This document shows positions 25,923 to 35,210 of a DNA stretch of 64,000 nt, one piece after another (within the stretch, counting starts at the first letter, position 1; every line of letters begins with the position of its first letter). The stretch spans positions 3,224,001 through 3,288,000 of the forward strand of contig NZ_CP022412.2 in NCBI RefSeq assembly GCF_002222615.2, written 5' to 3'. A model generated the notes under the pieces. That model did not search any database. It was not told the DNA's origin and saw only the letters and a list, made by a program, of their open reading frames with translations. Both the position numbers and the translations under genes were made by a program. The DNA comes from Bacteroides caccae. GTDB lineage: Bacteria; Bacteroidota; Bacteroidia; Bacteroidales; Bacteroidaceae.

Positions 25923-28900
25923 ATGGGTAAGAGATTTACTGAATATTCGCAGTTTGACCTTTCGCAGGTGAACAAAGATGTACTGAAGAAGTGGGACGAA
26001 AACAAAGTTTTCGCCAAGAGTATGACAGAACGTGATGGCTGTCCTTCGTTTGTATTTTTCGAAGGACCTCCCTCGGCTAATGGAATGCCGGGTATTCACC
26101 ATGTAATGGCTCGTACCATTAAAGACATTTTCTGCCGTTACAAAACAATGAAAGGTTATCAGGTGAAGCGTAAAGCCGGTTGGGATACGCACGGACTGCC
26201 TGTGGAACTTAGTGTGGAAAAAGCATTAGGCATCACAAAAGAGGATATTGGTAAGAAAATCTCTGTGGCCGACTACAATGCAGCTTGTCGTAAAGACGTA
26301 ATGAAATACACCAAAGAATGGGAAGATTTGACGCATCAAATGGGGTATTGGGTGGATATGAAACATCCATATATCACGTATGATAATCGTTATATCGAAA
26401 CATTGTGGTGGTTGCTGAAGCAGTTGTACAAAAAAGGACTGTTATATAAAGGATATACTATCCAGCCATATTCTCCGGCTGCCGGAACAGGATTAAGTTC
26501 GCACGAATTGAATCAGCCGGGTTGTTATCGTGACGTAAAAGATACGACAGTGGTTGCTCAGTTTAAGATGAAGAATCCTAAACCGGAAATGACAGAGTGG
26601 GGAACTCCCTATTTTATAGCATGGACAACTACTCCTTGGACATTGCCTTCAAATACAGCACTTTGTGTAGGACCGAAAATTGATTATGTTGCTGTGCAAT
26701 CCTATAACGCTTATACCGGAGAACCTATCACGGTTGTTTTGGCAAAGGCTTTGTTGAATGCTCTTTTCAACCCCAAAGCTGCTGACTTGAAATTGGAAGA
26801 TTATAAGGCAGGAGATAAACTGGTTCCATTTAAAGTAATCGCCGAATACAAAGGTACTGACCTTATTGGCATGGAATATGAGCAACTGATTCCGTGGGTA
26901 AAACCGGTTGAAGTGTCAGAAGACGGTGATTGGAAGGCTAGTAATAAGGCATTCCGTGTAATTCCGGGCGACTATGTAACTACAGAAGATGGTACGGGAA
27001 TTGTCCATATCGCACCGACATTTGGTGCAGACGACGCAAACGTGGCACGTGCTGCGGGAATACCGTCGCTTTTTATGATTAATAAGAGAGGCGAAACTCG
27101 TCCAATGGTAGACCTGACTGGTAAATTCTACCTGTTGAATGAACTGGACGAGAATTTTGTAAAAGAATGTGTGGATGTAGAAAAATACAAGGAATATCAA
27201 GGTGCATGGGTGAAAAACGCCTACAATCCTGTGTTTATGATAGACGGAAAATATGATGAGAAAGCTGCCCAAGCCGCCGAATCTCTGGATATTGTTCTGG
27301 CTATGATGATGAAAGCAAACAATCAGGCATTCAAAATAGAAAAGCATGTCCACAACTATCCGCACTGCTGGCGTACAGATAAGCCGGTACTTTATTATCC
27401 GTTGGATAGCTGGTTTATCCGTTCTACAGCTTGCAAAGAGCGTATGATGGAACTGAACAAGACTATCAACTGGAAACCGGAATCTACCGGAACGGGACGT
27501 TTTGGAAAATGGCTGGAAAATCTGAATGACTGGAACCTGAGCCGTTCACGTTATTGGGGTACTCCGCTACCTATCTGGCGTACGGAAGACGGTACAGGTG
27601 AATTGTGTATCGAGTCAGTAGAAGAATTATACAATGAAATAGAAAAATCGGTAGCTGCCGGATTTATGAAGTCCAATCCTTACAAAGATAGAGGTTTTGT
27701 ACCCGGCGAATATACTGAAGAAAATTATGATAAGATTGACCTCCACCGTCCTTATGTAGATGATATTATATTAGTATCGAAAGACGGTCAGCCAATGAAA
27801 CGTGAATCCGACTTGATCGACGTATGGTTCGACTCGGGTGCTATGCCTTATGCGCAGATTCATTACCCGTTCGAAAATAAAGAACTGTTGGATAGCCGTC
27901 AGGTATATCCGGCTGATTTTATCGCTGAAGGAGTAGACCAGACACGTGGTTGGTTCTTTACATTGCACGCTATTGCTACTATGGTATTTGATAGTGTATC
28001 CTATAAAGCGGTTATTTCTAATGGGCTGGTACTCGATAAGAATGGTAATAAAATGTCCAAACGCCTTAATAATGCTGTCGATCCGTTCACGACTATTGAA
28101 AAGTACGGTTCCGATCCGTTACGTTGGTACATGATTACCAATTCTTCTCCGTGGGATAATTTGAAGTTCGACGTAGAAGGAGTGGAAGAAGTTCGTCGTA
28201 AGTTCTTTGGTACTTTATATAATACTTACTCGTTCTTTGCACTTTATGCCAATGTAGACGGATTTGAGTATAAAGAAGCTGATGTGCCTATGGCAGAACG
28301 TCCGGAAATCGACCGTTGGATTTTGTCTGTACTGAATACGCTGATAAAAGAAGTAGATACTTGTTATAACGAATACGAACCGACTAAAGCAGGGCGTTTG
28401 ATTTCCGACTTTGTCAACGATAATTTATCCAATTGGTATGTTCGCCTGAACCGTAAACGTTTCTGGGGAGGTGAATTTACACAAGATAAACTGTCTGCTT
28501 ATCAGACATTATATACGTGTCTTGAAACGGTTGCTAAATTAATGGCCCCCATTTCTCCATTCTATGCAGATCGTCTGTATACGGATTTGATTACAGCAAC
28601 AGGACGTGATAATGTAGTATCCGTACACTTGGCTGAATTCCCTAAATATCAGGAAGAAATGATAAATAAGGAATTGGAAACCCGTATGCAAATGGCACAG
28701 GACGTTACTTCTATGGTATTGGCATTACGTCGTAAAGTGAATATAAAAGTCCGTCAACCGCTACAATGTATCATGGTGCCGGTGCTGGACGAAGAGCAGA
28801 AAGCACATATCGAAGCTGTGAAAAGCCTGATAATGAACGAGGTGAATGTGAAAGAAATCAAGTTCGTAGACGGTGCGGCCGGTGTCTTGGTAAAGAAAGT

Positions 28901-29411
28901 GAAATGTGACTTTAAGAAACTGGGGCCGAAATTTGGAAAACAAATGAAAGCCGTAGCTGCTGCCGTTGCAGAAATGTCGCAGGAAGCAATCTCCGAACTG
29001 GAAAAGAATGGAAAATATACTTTGAACCTGAATGGAGAGGAAGCCGTTATCGAAGTCTCAGACGTGGAAATTATCAGTGAAGATATTCCGGGCTGGTTGG
29101 TTGCTAATGAAGGCAAGTTGACTGTGGCACTTGAAGTTACAGTTACCGAAGAGTTACGTCGTGAGGGTATTGCCCGTGAATTGGTAAATCGTATACAAAA
29201 TATACGTAAATCAAGCGGTTTCGAGATTACAGATAAAATAAAAATAACAATCTCGAAAAATACACAAACAGATGATGCGGTAAATGAATATAATACTTAT
29301 ATTTGTAACCAGGTTTTAGGCACATCTCTTGAACTTGTTGATGAGGTGAAAGACGGTACAGAGCTTAGCTTTGACGATTTCTCACTGTTTGTGAATGTGA
29401 TAAAAGACTAA
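25923..29411 (+). CDS. ileS: Isoleucyl-tRNA synthetase
   Basis: This 1162-residue class I synthetase charges tRNA-Ile. The first signature is the variant GIHH in 'PPSANGMPGIHHVMAR' (about 49-64). The second is KMSKR at about 710-714 within 'LDKNGNKMSKRLNN'. A large CP1 editing domain (about 200-420) contains 'TTPWTLPSNTAL' and 'GTGIVHIAPTFGADD'. The C-terminal anticodon-binding region is long, as in eukaryote-type IleS. This longer form is usual in Bacteroidetes and resembles mupirocin-tolerant type 2 enzymes in architecture; resistance itself is not something I can infer. It heads an operon with the DksA-like gene, lspA and others. Confidence 0.96.
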   Translation: MGKRFTEYSQFDLSQVNKDVLKKWDENKVFAKSMTERDGCPSFVFFEGPPSANGMPGIHHVMARTIKDIFCRYKTMKGYQVKRKAGWDTHGLPVELSVEKALGITKEDIGKKISVADYNAACRKDVMKYTKEWEDLTHQMGYWVDMKHPYITYDNRYIETLWWLLKQLYKKGLLYKGYTIQPYSPAAGTGLSSHELNQPGCYRDVKDTTVVAQFKMKNPKPEMTEWGTPYFIAWTTTPWTLPSNTALCVGPKIDYVAVQSYNAYTGEPITVVLAKALLNALFNPKAADLKLEDYKAGDKLVPFKVIAEYKGTDLIGMEYEQLIPWVKPVEVSEDGDWKASNKAFRVIPGDYVTTEDGTGIVHIAPTFGADDANVARAAGIPSLFMINKRGETRPMVDLTGKFYLLNELDENFVKECVDVEKYKEYQGAWVKNAYNPVFMIDGKYDEKAAQAAESLDIVLAMMMKANNQAFKIEKHVHNYPHCWRTDKPVLYYPLDSWFIRSTACKERMMELNKTINWKPESTGTGRFGKWLENLNDWNLSRSRYWGTPLPIWRTEDGTGELCIESVEELYNEIEKSVAAGFMKSNPYKDRGFVPGEYTEENYDKIDLHRPYVDDIILVSKDGQPMKRESDLIDVWFDSGAMPYAQIHYPFENKELLDSRQVYPADFIAEGVDQTRGWFFTLHAIATMVFDSVSYKAVISNGLVLDKNGNKMSKRLNNAVDPFTTIEKYGSDPLRWYMITNSSPWDNLKFDVEGVEEVRRKFFGTLYNTYSFFALYANVDGFEYKEADVPMAERPEIDRWILSVLNTLIKEVDTCYNEYEPTKAGRLISDFVNDNLSNWYVRLNRKRFWGGEFTQDKLSAYQTLYTCLETVAKLMAPISPFYADRLYTDLITATGRDNVVSVHLAEFPKYQEEMINKELETRMQMAQDVTSMVLALRRKVNIKVRQPLQCIMVPVLDEEQKAHIEAVKSLIMNEVNVKEIKFVDGAAGVLVKKVKCDFKKLGPKFGKQMKAVAAAVAEMSQEAISELEKNGKYTLNLNGEEAVIEVSDVEIISEDIPGWLVANEGKLTVALEVTVTEELRREGIARELVNRIQNIRKSSGFEITDKIKITISKNTQTDDAVNEYNTYICNQVLGTSLELVDEVKDGTELSFDDFSLFVNVIKD

Positions 29412-29446
29412 TACTATATTGATTAACCTTTTAAAATTGTAAGATT

Positions 29447-29827
29447 ATGGCAGAAAAGACTAGATACTCAGATGCGGAACTTGAAGAATTCCGTGCCATT
29501 ATTATGGAGAAACTGGAACTAGCACAACGTGACTATGAACAGTTGAAAAAGAGTTTGATGGGATTGGACGGTAATGATACTGATGATACATCTCCTACAT
29601 ATAAAGTGTTGGAAGAAGGAGCTAATACGCTTTCCAAAGAAGAAACAACCCGTTTGGCACAACGCCAACTGAAGTTTATTCAGGGATTGCAGGCAGCTTT
29701 AGTACGCATAGAGAATAAAACGTATGGCATTTGTCGCGAAACCGGAAAGCTGATTCCGGCAGAACGCCTGCGCGCTGTTCCTCATGCGACATTGAGCATT
29801 GAAGCTAAGAACAGTGGTAAAAAATAA
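29447..29827 (+). CDS. DksA/TraR-like protein with degenerate zinc finger
   Basis: This is a 126-residue DksA/TraR-type protein. Residues about 8-90 form the coiled-coil helical hairpin, with acidic residues near the tip (DGNDTDDTSP at about 41-50). The C-terminal motif reads YGICRETGKLIPAERLRAVP (about 93-112), which aligns with the DksA finger 'YGIC..CG..I...RL.A.P', but only Cys96 of the four zinc cysteines remains. It should act on RNA polymerase through the secondary channel, if the family role holds. It lies 35 bp after ileS and before lspA, an order that recurs in Bacteroidales. Confidence 0.88.
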   Translation: MAEKTRYSDAELEEFRAIIMEKLELAQRDYEQLKKSLMGLDGNDTDDTSPTYKVLEEGANTLSKEETTRLAQRQLKFIQGLQAALVRIENKTYGICRETGKLIPAERLRAVPHATLSIEAKNSGKK

Positions 29828-29852
29828 TAGATAGCTACACAAGCTACGGGTG

Positions 29853-29902
29853 ACGAGCTACAAGTAGCTGCGCAATGTTGACGCACGGCACTTGTAGCTC
29901 GT
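29853..29902 (+). other. Long GC-rich hairpin between the DksA-like gene and lspA
   Basis: A perfect 13-bp stem (29853-29865 with 29890-29902) encloses an inner TGCG/CGCA stem. No T tract follows, so it is more likely an mRNA-processing or stability element than a terminator. AGCTAC recurs in the flank. Confidence 0.6.
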
Positions 29903-29925
29903 TATGTTTAATTTATAATGAACGC

Positions 29926-30585
29926 ATGAAGAAACTATTCACGAAGGGAACAATCGCTCTGATCGTTATCTTTTCCGTATTGATTATCGACCAGATCATT
30001 AAAATCTGGATTAAAACTCATATGTACTGGCACGAAAGCATACGTGTGACGGACTGGTTTTATATTTATTTCACCGAGAACAACGGAATGGCTTTCGGTA
30101 TGGAGATTTTCGGGAAATTATTCCTGACTACTTTCCGTATTGTTGCAGTTGCATTAATCGGTTGGTATCTATATAAAATTGTAAAGAAAGGCTTCAAAAC
30201 CGGATATATCGTTTGTGTGGCTCTGATTCTGACCGGTGCTTTAGGTAATATTATAGATAGTGTATTCTATGGAGTTATTTTCAATGAAAGCACTCATTCA
30301 CAAATTGCGAGTTTCATGCCGGAGGGCGGAGGATATTCCACCTGGTTCTATGGTAAAGTAGTGGATATGTTTTATTTCCCGATTATAGATACAAACTGGC
30401 CTGCATGGCTGCCATTCGTAGGTGGAGAGCATTTTATATTTTTCAGCCCGATCTTTAATTTTGCAGATGCTGCCATTAGTTGTGGTATCATTGCTTTATT
30501 ACTCTTTTATAGTAAATATCTGAATGAGTCATATCATTCATTGGATAAAGGCGATAAAAAGGAAGTTGAGAATCATGAAAAGTAA
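29926..30585 (+). CDS. lspA: Lipoprotein signal peptidase (signal peptidase II)
   Basis: LspA cleaves prolipoprotein signal peptides in the inner membrane. Four helices and the conserved blocks are visible: 'DQIIKIWIK' (about 22-30), 'ENNGMAFGM' (about 51-59), 'GALGNIIDSVFYGVIF' (catalytic Asp about 111) and 'FNFADAAISCGI' (catalytic Asp about 181). It has 219 residues against about 165 in E. coli, with an insertion of about 50 residues between the two catalytic blocks, typical of Bacteroidetes. I chose the start at 29926 (MKKLFTKG), because the 17 extra codons upstream lie inside the hairpin. It overlaps the next gene by 11 bp. Confidence 0.95.
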   Translation: MKKLFTKGTIALIVIFSVLIIDQIIKIWIKTHMYWHESIRVTDWFYIYFTENNGMAFGMEIFGKLFLTTFRIVAVALIGWYLYKIVKKGFKTGYIVCVALILTGALGNIIDSVFYGVIFNESTHSQIASFMPEGGGYSTWFYGKVVDMFYFPIIDTNWPAWLPFVGGEHFIFFSPIFNFADAAISCGIIALLLFYSKYLNESYHSLDKGDKKEVENHEK

Positions 30586-31651
30586 GCTTCGGTTTCATCT
30601 GTGTTTCATCTGCATGCTTGCGCTTGCGGTAGCGGGATGTAAAGTGAAAAGACCTAATGACGTAATCCCGGAATCGAAAATGGAGAGTTTGCTATATGAT
30701 TATCATCTGGCAAAGTCCATGGGAGATAACCTGCCTTACAGTGAGAACTATAAAAAAGCGTTGTATATTGATGCTGTTTTTAAGAAGTATGGAACTACGC
30801 AGGCTGTATTCGACTCATCTATGGTTTGGTATACACGCAACACAGAAGTTTTATCGAAAATCTATGAGAAAGTAAAGAAACGCTTGAAAGACCAACAGGA
30901 CGAAGTTAATCATTTAATAGCTTTGCGAGATAAGAAACCGAAAATGACAGAACCAGGTGATAGTCTTGATGTATGGCCTTGGTTGCGTATGATACGTTTG
31001 ACCGGCGAGATGATGAATAACCGTTATTCGTTCGTATTGCCTACCGATACTAACTATAAAGACCGTGATACCTTGGTTTGGGAAGTGAATTATCGTTTTC
31101 TGGAGCCAATGCTTGCTGATTCTTTGAGAGCGGTAGCTATGGGTATGCAGGTTATCTACGAAAAAGATACGATAAATCATCTGAAGACTATAACCCGCCC
31201 GGGAGTTCAGCAAATACGTTTATATGCTGATACGCTGGAAGCTATGAAGGAAATTAGAGGTTTCATTTACTATCCGATGTTAGGCGAGCAGAAAGGGGGA
31301 ACGCTATTAGCAGACCATTTCACTATGACTCGTTATCATTGCAAAGATACTCTCGCTTTTGCTGTTCGTGACTCCCTGAATAAGATAGAAGCTCTGAAAG
31401 CGGATTCTCTGAAAAAGATTTCGGAGGAAGAAGTGGTGGATTCCTTGCATAAAGTTGCCGAAGAACATAAAGAGGATGTCCAACGTTTGACGCCGGAAGA
31501 AATGAACCGTCGTCGTACAGGAACTCAACGTGAAAAGAAACCGGAACAGATCGAGGTGGAGCAACATATCCAGCAAGAGAGAATAGAACAAAGAAAGGAA
31601 CGGCAAATGAATCAGCGCAGGCAACAACAGCAAAGACGTCAAACTCGTTAG
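30575..31651 (+). CDS. DUF4296 domain lipoprotein
   Basis: This 358-residue lipoprotein begins at ATG 30575, inside the end of lspA. Its signal peptide ends in the lipobox LAVAGC (Cys about 22). The DUF4296 helical domain follows ('VIPESKMESLLYDYHLAKSMG' and 'YKKALYIDAVFKKYGTTQAVFDSSMVWY', given in part). The last 80 residues are highly charged and glutamine-rich, probably coiled coil or disordered. Translational coupling to lspA, the enzyme that would process it, is notable. Outer-membrane or periplasmic location is likely. Function unknown. Confidence 0.82.
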   Translation: MKSKLRFHLCFICMLALAVAGCKVKRPNDVIPESKMESLLYDYHLAKSMGDNLPYSENYKKALYIDAVFKKYGTTQAVFDSSMVWYTRNTEVLSKIYEKVKKRLKDQQDEVNHLIALRDKKPKMTEPGDSLDVWPWLRMIRLTGEMMNNRYSFVLPTDTNYKDRDTLVWEVNYRFLEPMLADSLRAVAMGMQVIYEKDTINHLKTITRPGVQQIRLYADTLEAMKEIRGFIYYPMLGEQKGGTLLADHFTMTRYHCKDTLAFAVRDSLNKIEALKADSLKKISEEEVVDSLHKVAEEHKEDVQRLTPEEMNRRRTGTQREKKPEQIEVEQHIQQERIEQRKERQMNQRRQQQQRRQTR

Positions 31652-31655
31652 TGAT

Positions 31656-32042
31656 ATGAAACGATTTGCATCTCATTATTTATTCATGCCTGATGTTGGT
31701 TTTATAAAACAGCAGGTAGTGGAAATAACCGATGAAGGAGTTGTTCGAGATACATTTCCACTAACGGAAGAAATAGAGTCGGTTGAATGGATGCCGGGAG
31801 TAATTGTTTTGCTTCCTGCTGACCAGCTTGAAGAAATAAAAAACACTGGGATGATTTTAAAAAATATCCCGGTGTTTCAAATTAATCCTTCCAATATTCT
31901 AAATCAATCTTCCCGGTGTTTTGAAGAGTCATTAAAAGAATTAAAAGAGAAGGGGGAAGTATTATTCCCTGTTTTATTTTATCCGTTTGATTTTATTTCC
32001 ATGCAGCCTGTCGACGGAACTCGGCACAGATTACTGCGGTAG
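31656..32042 (+). CDS. Conserved hypothetical protein, end of the ileS-lspA operon
   Basis: This 128-residue soluble protein starts 4 bp after the lipoprotein gene, so it is almost surely in the same operon. It has no signal peptide or membrane segment. It begins MKRFASHYLFMPDVGFIKQQ and has 'VEWMPGVIVLLPAD' near the middle; the pattern resembles a small beta-rich N-terminal domain seen before amidohydrolase-type genes in some Bacteroidetes, but I do not recognise a family. Its last 50 bp overlap the 3' end of the convergent RNA methyltransferase gene. Confidence 0.7.
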   Translation: MKRFASHYLFMPDVGFIKQQVVEITDEGVVRDTFPLTEEIESVEWMPGVIVLLPADQLEEIKNTGMILKNIPVFQINPSNILNQSSRCFEESLKELKEKGEVLFPVLFYPFDFISMQPVDGTRHRLLR

Positions 32043-32760
32043 CTATGGCTACATTGAGTGACTCGGAGGTTTCTTTTCCTTGTGGATAATTGGGAATATA
32101 AAGTTTTCTATTTATTAAAGTTTCTACTTCTTTTCCTATTCCATTTCCTTCATTTCCCATTACGATCAAACCATTGGCGGTTAATGGCTGTTCATACATA
32201 TTTTTCCCATTAAGGAAAGTTCCGAATACAGGTATATCTTCACCGAGTGAACGAATAAAATCAGGGAGAGAGGTATAATGTACTTTTACCCGCGCAATCC
32301 CCCCCATAGTGGCTTGTATGGTCTTGGGATTATAAACATCCACTGTGTTTTGCGAACAAATAATATGTTCAATGCCGAACCAATCAGCTAAACGAACAAT
32401 AGTCCCCAAATTTCCGGGGTCCTGAACGTCGTCCAATGCCAGGCAAAGGGAATGGCGGGCAACCCCCGGGGTCAGAGTATATTGGGGCTGTTCAAAGACA
32501 GCAAGCACCTGCTGCGGAGTTTTCAGTAAACTGGCTCGTGAAAGATCTTCTTGAGAAACTTCTGCTATTTCATTTATACGAAGATCAGGATGTTCCTGAA
32601 TCCAGGATGCGGTAGCTGCCAGAAAACAACAGGGGAAATGTCCGAGTAAATCGCCTACTAGTTTAGGACCTTCGGCTAGAAAAACTCGTTCTTCTTTACG
32701 TATTTTCTTTAGCTCAAGCGAATGAATATACTTTATTTTGTTTTTACTTAACGATACCAT
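31993..32760 (-). CDS. TrmH/SpoU-family RNA 2'-O-methyltransferase
   Basis: This 255-residue SPOUT enzyme methylates ribose in tRNA or rRNA with SAM. The three motifs are 'DDVQDPGNLGTIVRLADWFG' (motif 1, with the Arg), 'GLIVMGNEGNGIG' (motif 2) and 'IPNYPQGKETSESLNVAIATAV' in part (motif 3, SLNVAIA). The N-terminal 80 residues form the substrate-binding L30e-like domain ('FLAEGPKLVGDLL'). Target nucleotide unknown. It is divergent from the TamA-like gene and convergently overlaps the hypothetical gene ending at 32042. Confidence 0.92.
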   Translation of the reverse strand: MVSLSKNKIKYIHSLELKKIRKEERVFLAEGPKLVGDLLGHFPCCFLAATASWIQEHPDLRINEIAEVSQEDLSRASLLKTPQQVLAVFEQPQYTLTPGVARHSLCLALDDVQDPGNLGTIVRLADWFGIEHIICSQNTVDVYNPKTIQATMGGIARVKVHYTSLPDFIRSLGEDIPVFGTFLNGKNMYEQPLTANGLIVMGNEGNGIGKEVETLINRKLYIPNYPQGKETSESLNVAIATAVICAEFRRQAAWK

Positions 32761-32776
32761 AAACTTTATTTTGTGA

Positions 32777-32784
32777 CAAAGCTA
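32777..32784 (-). promoter_or_regulatory. Promoter -7 box of the RNA methyltransferase gene
   Basis: TAGCTTTG on the minus strand lies 17 bp before the start codon at 32760, giving a leader of about 10 nt. Confidence 0.5.
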
Positions 32785-32857
32785 TAAAGATATTTCCAAT
32801 CTATCCTTACTTTCCTCTCTTTTTCTTAATTTATTTTCCTCATCGGAAAATATAATT

Positions 32858-32865
32858 TATCTTTG
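32858..32865 (+). promoter_or_regulatory. Promoter -7 box of the TamA-like gene
   Basis: TATCTTTG lies 35 bp before the ATG at 32901. The T-rich segment around 32831-32838 may serve as a weak -33 element. Confidence 0.6.
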
Positions 32866-32900
32866 TGAGCGCATTTTTTATGCTATCGATGTAAAACCGT

Positions 32901-35210
32901 ATGAGGAAAAAATTTCTTTATTTGCTTGCTTCTGCCGCTATTTTGTCACTTGCTTCGTGCACATCCACAAAGTTTGTGCCGGAGGGTTCTTACCTGTTGG
33001 ATGAAGTCAAGATTCGTACGGACCAGAAGAATATACGGCCTTCATCTTTACGAATGTATGTTCGTCAGAATCCTAATGCCAAATGGTTCAGCCTGATTAA
33101 AACACAGTTATATGTTTATAATCTTTCGGGACGTGATTCTACCAAATGGGGGAATAAATTTCTACGAAGGATAGGTGATGCTCCTGTGATATATAATGAA
33201 GAAGAAGCGCAACGTTCTGAAGAAGAAATCACAAAGGCTGTTCATAATATGGGATATATGGCAGCAACGGTAAAGCGTTCCACTAAAATAAAGAAGAAGA
33301 AAATAAAACTCTATTACGATGTAACAGCCGGAAAACCATACGTCGTTCAATCTATAAAATATGATATCAACGATCCTCAAATAGCTGCTCTTTTGAAACA
33401 AGATTCAGCAAAAAGTTTATTGAAGGAGAAGATGTATTTTGATGTAAACGTGTTGGATGCGGATAGGCAACGAATCACGGATAAATTACTCCGGAATGGT
33501 TACTATAAATTCAATAAGGATTATATAGGCTATACCGCAGATACGGTACGAAATACTTATAATGTAGATTTGACACAACACTTGCACCCATTTAAAACTC
33601 ATGTCAGTGATTCGGCAAAGACACATCAACAATATTGGATTAACAAGATTAACTTTATTACGGATTATGATGTATTGCAGTCGTCGGCATTGAGCAGTGT
33701 GGAGATTAATGACTCTATTAATTATAAAGGGTATCCGATTTATTATAAAGATAAACTGTATTTGCGTCCTAAGGTGCTTACGGATAATCTTCGTTTTGCT
33801 CCCGGAGATTTGTATAATGAGCGCGATGTGCAGCAGACATATTCCAGTTTTGGACGCTTGCCGGCATTGAAATATACCAATATCCGTTTTGTGGAAACGC
33901 AGATTGGAGATTCGACAAAGCTTGACTGCTATGTGATGCTGACTAAAAGTAAGCATAAATCTATAGCTTTTGAGGTAGAAGGGACCAACTCTGCCGGTGA
34001 CTTGGGAGCAGCAGCTTCTGTTTCTTTCCAAAATCGGAATCTTTTTCGCGGATCAGAAACCTTTATGATAAAGTTTCGTGGCGCTTATGAAGTGATCTCC
34101 GGACTTCAAGCAGGGTATGCAAATAATAACTATACAGAATTCGGAGTAGAGTCAAGTATTAATTTCCCTAATTTTTTATTCCCTTTTGTGTCTTCTGATT
34201 TTAAACGAAAAATTAGGGCAACTACTGAATTCGGCTTGCAATATAACTATCAGATGCGTCCTGAATTTCTGCGTACAATGGCTTCTGCTTCATGGAGTTA
34301 TAAGTGGACGCAACGTCAAAAAATACAACATCGTATTGATTTGATTAATATTGCTTTCCTTTATTTGCCGCGAATTTCAGAAAGATTTAAAGAGGACTAT
34401 ATAAATAAAGGTCAAAATGATATTTTTCAATATAATTATCAAGACCGCCTGATAATAAATATGGGATATAGCTATAACTATAATAGTGTAGGAGGGGCTA
34501 TTGTTAATAATACAATCGCTTCCAACTCGTATTCCATTCGTTTTAATTTCGAGTCTGCGGGAAATATAATGTATGCTTTGTCGAAGATGACTGGAATTAG
34601 GAAAAACGCTAATAATGAGTATGCCATTCTTGGAATACCTTATGCACAATATATCAAGGGAGAGTTTGACTTCTCTAAAAATATCAGGATTGACTATCGT
34701 AATTCATTTGCATTTCATGCCGGTATAGGTATAGCTGTTCCATACGGGAACGCAAAAACTATTCCGTTTGAGAAACAATATTTTTCGGGTGGAGCTAACA
34801 GTGTTCGCGGATGGAGTGTACGAGATCTAGGTCCGGGGTCTTTTGCCGGTAAGGGAAATTTGCTCGATCAATCCGGAGATATTAAATTGGATGCCAGTAT
34901 CGAATATCGAAGTAAGTTGTTCTGGAAATTTCAGGGAGCTGTCTTTATTGATGCTGGTAATATCTGGACTGTTCGTGAATATGCCAATCAACCGGGTGGA
35001 GTTTTCAAGTTTAATAAGTTTTATAAGCAGATAGCAGTAGCTTACGGGTTAGGGCTTCGTCTTGACTTAGACTTCTTTATTCTTCGTTTTGATGGAGGTA
35101 TGAAGGCTGTCAATCCAGCTTTTGAGACTAAAAAAGAGCATTTTCCTATTATTCATCCTAAATTTAGTCGTGATTTTGCTTTCCATTTTGCAGTGGGATA
35201 TCCTTTCTAA
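32901..35210 (+). CDS. BamA/TamA-family outer membrane lipoprotein (TamL-like)
   Basis: This 769-residue Omp85-superfamily protein has a lipobox LSLASC (Cys about 20), as in Bacteroidetes TamL, which pairs with TamB. Residues about 30-330 hold POTRA-like domains ('KPYVVQSIKYDI', 'LRFAPGDLYNERDVQQTYSSFGRLPALKY' in part). The rest is a 16-strand barrel that contains the signature 'FSGGANSVRGWSVRDLGPG' (VRGW in place of VRGF/Y) and ends in 'FHFAVGYPF' with a C-terminal Phe. It probably helps insert or transport proteins or lipids in the outer membrane. No tamB gene is in the window. The last 47 bp overlap the convergent lipoprotein gene. Confidence 0.9.
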   Translation: MRKKFLYLLASAAILSLASCTSTKFVPEGSYLLDEVKIRTDQKNIRPSSLRMYVRQNPNAKWFSLIKTQLYVYNLSGRDSTKWGNKFLRRIGDAPVIYNEEEAQRSEEEITKAVHNMGYMAATVKRSTKIKKKKIKLYYDVTAGKPYVVQSIKYDINDPQIAALLKQDSAKSLLKEKMYFDVNVLDADRQRITDKLLRNGYYKFNKDYIGYTADTVRNTYNVDLTQHLHPFKTHVSDSAKTHQQYWINKINFITDYDVLQSSALSSVEINDSINYKGYPIYYKDKLYLRPKVLTDNLRFAPGDLYNERDVQQTYSSFGRLPALKYTNIRFVETQIGDSTKLDCYVMLTKSKHKSIAFEVEGTNSAGDLGAAASVSFQNRNLFRGSETFMIKFRGAYEVISGLQAGYANNNYTEFGVESSINFPNFLFPFVSSDFKRKIRATTEFGLQYNYQMRPEFLRTMASASWSYKWTQRQKIQHRIDLINIAFLYLPRISERFKEDYINKGQNDIFQYNYQDRLIINMGYSYNYNSVGGAIVNNTIASNSYSIRFNFESAGNIMYALSKMTGIRKNANNEYAILGIPYAQYIKGEFDFSKNIRIDYRNSFAFHAGIGIAVPYGNAKTIPFEKQYFSGGANSVRGWSVRDLGPGSFAGKGNLLDQSGDIKLDASIEYRSKLFWKFQGAVFIDAGNIWTVREYANQPGGVFKFNKFYKQIAVAYGLGLRLDLDFFILRFDGGMKAVNPAFETKKEHFPIIHPKFSRDFAFHFAVGYPF

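Noticed and set aside
33486..34031. Minus-strand open frame of 181 codons
   Set aside because: It is antisense to the TamA-like gene and shows no family signature, signal peptide or promoter.
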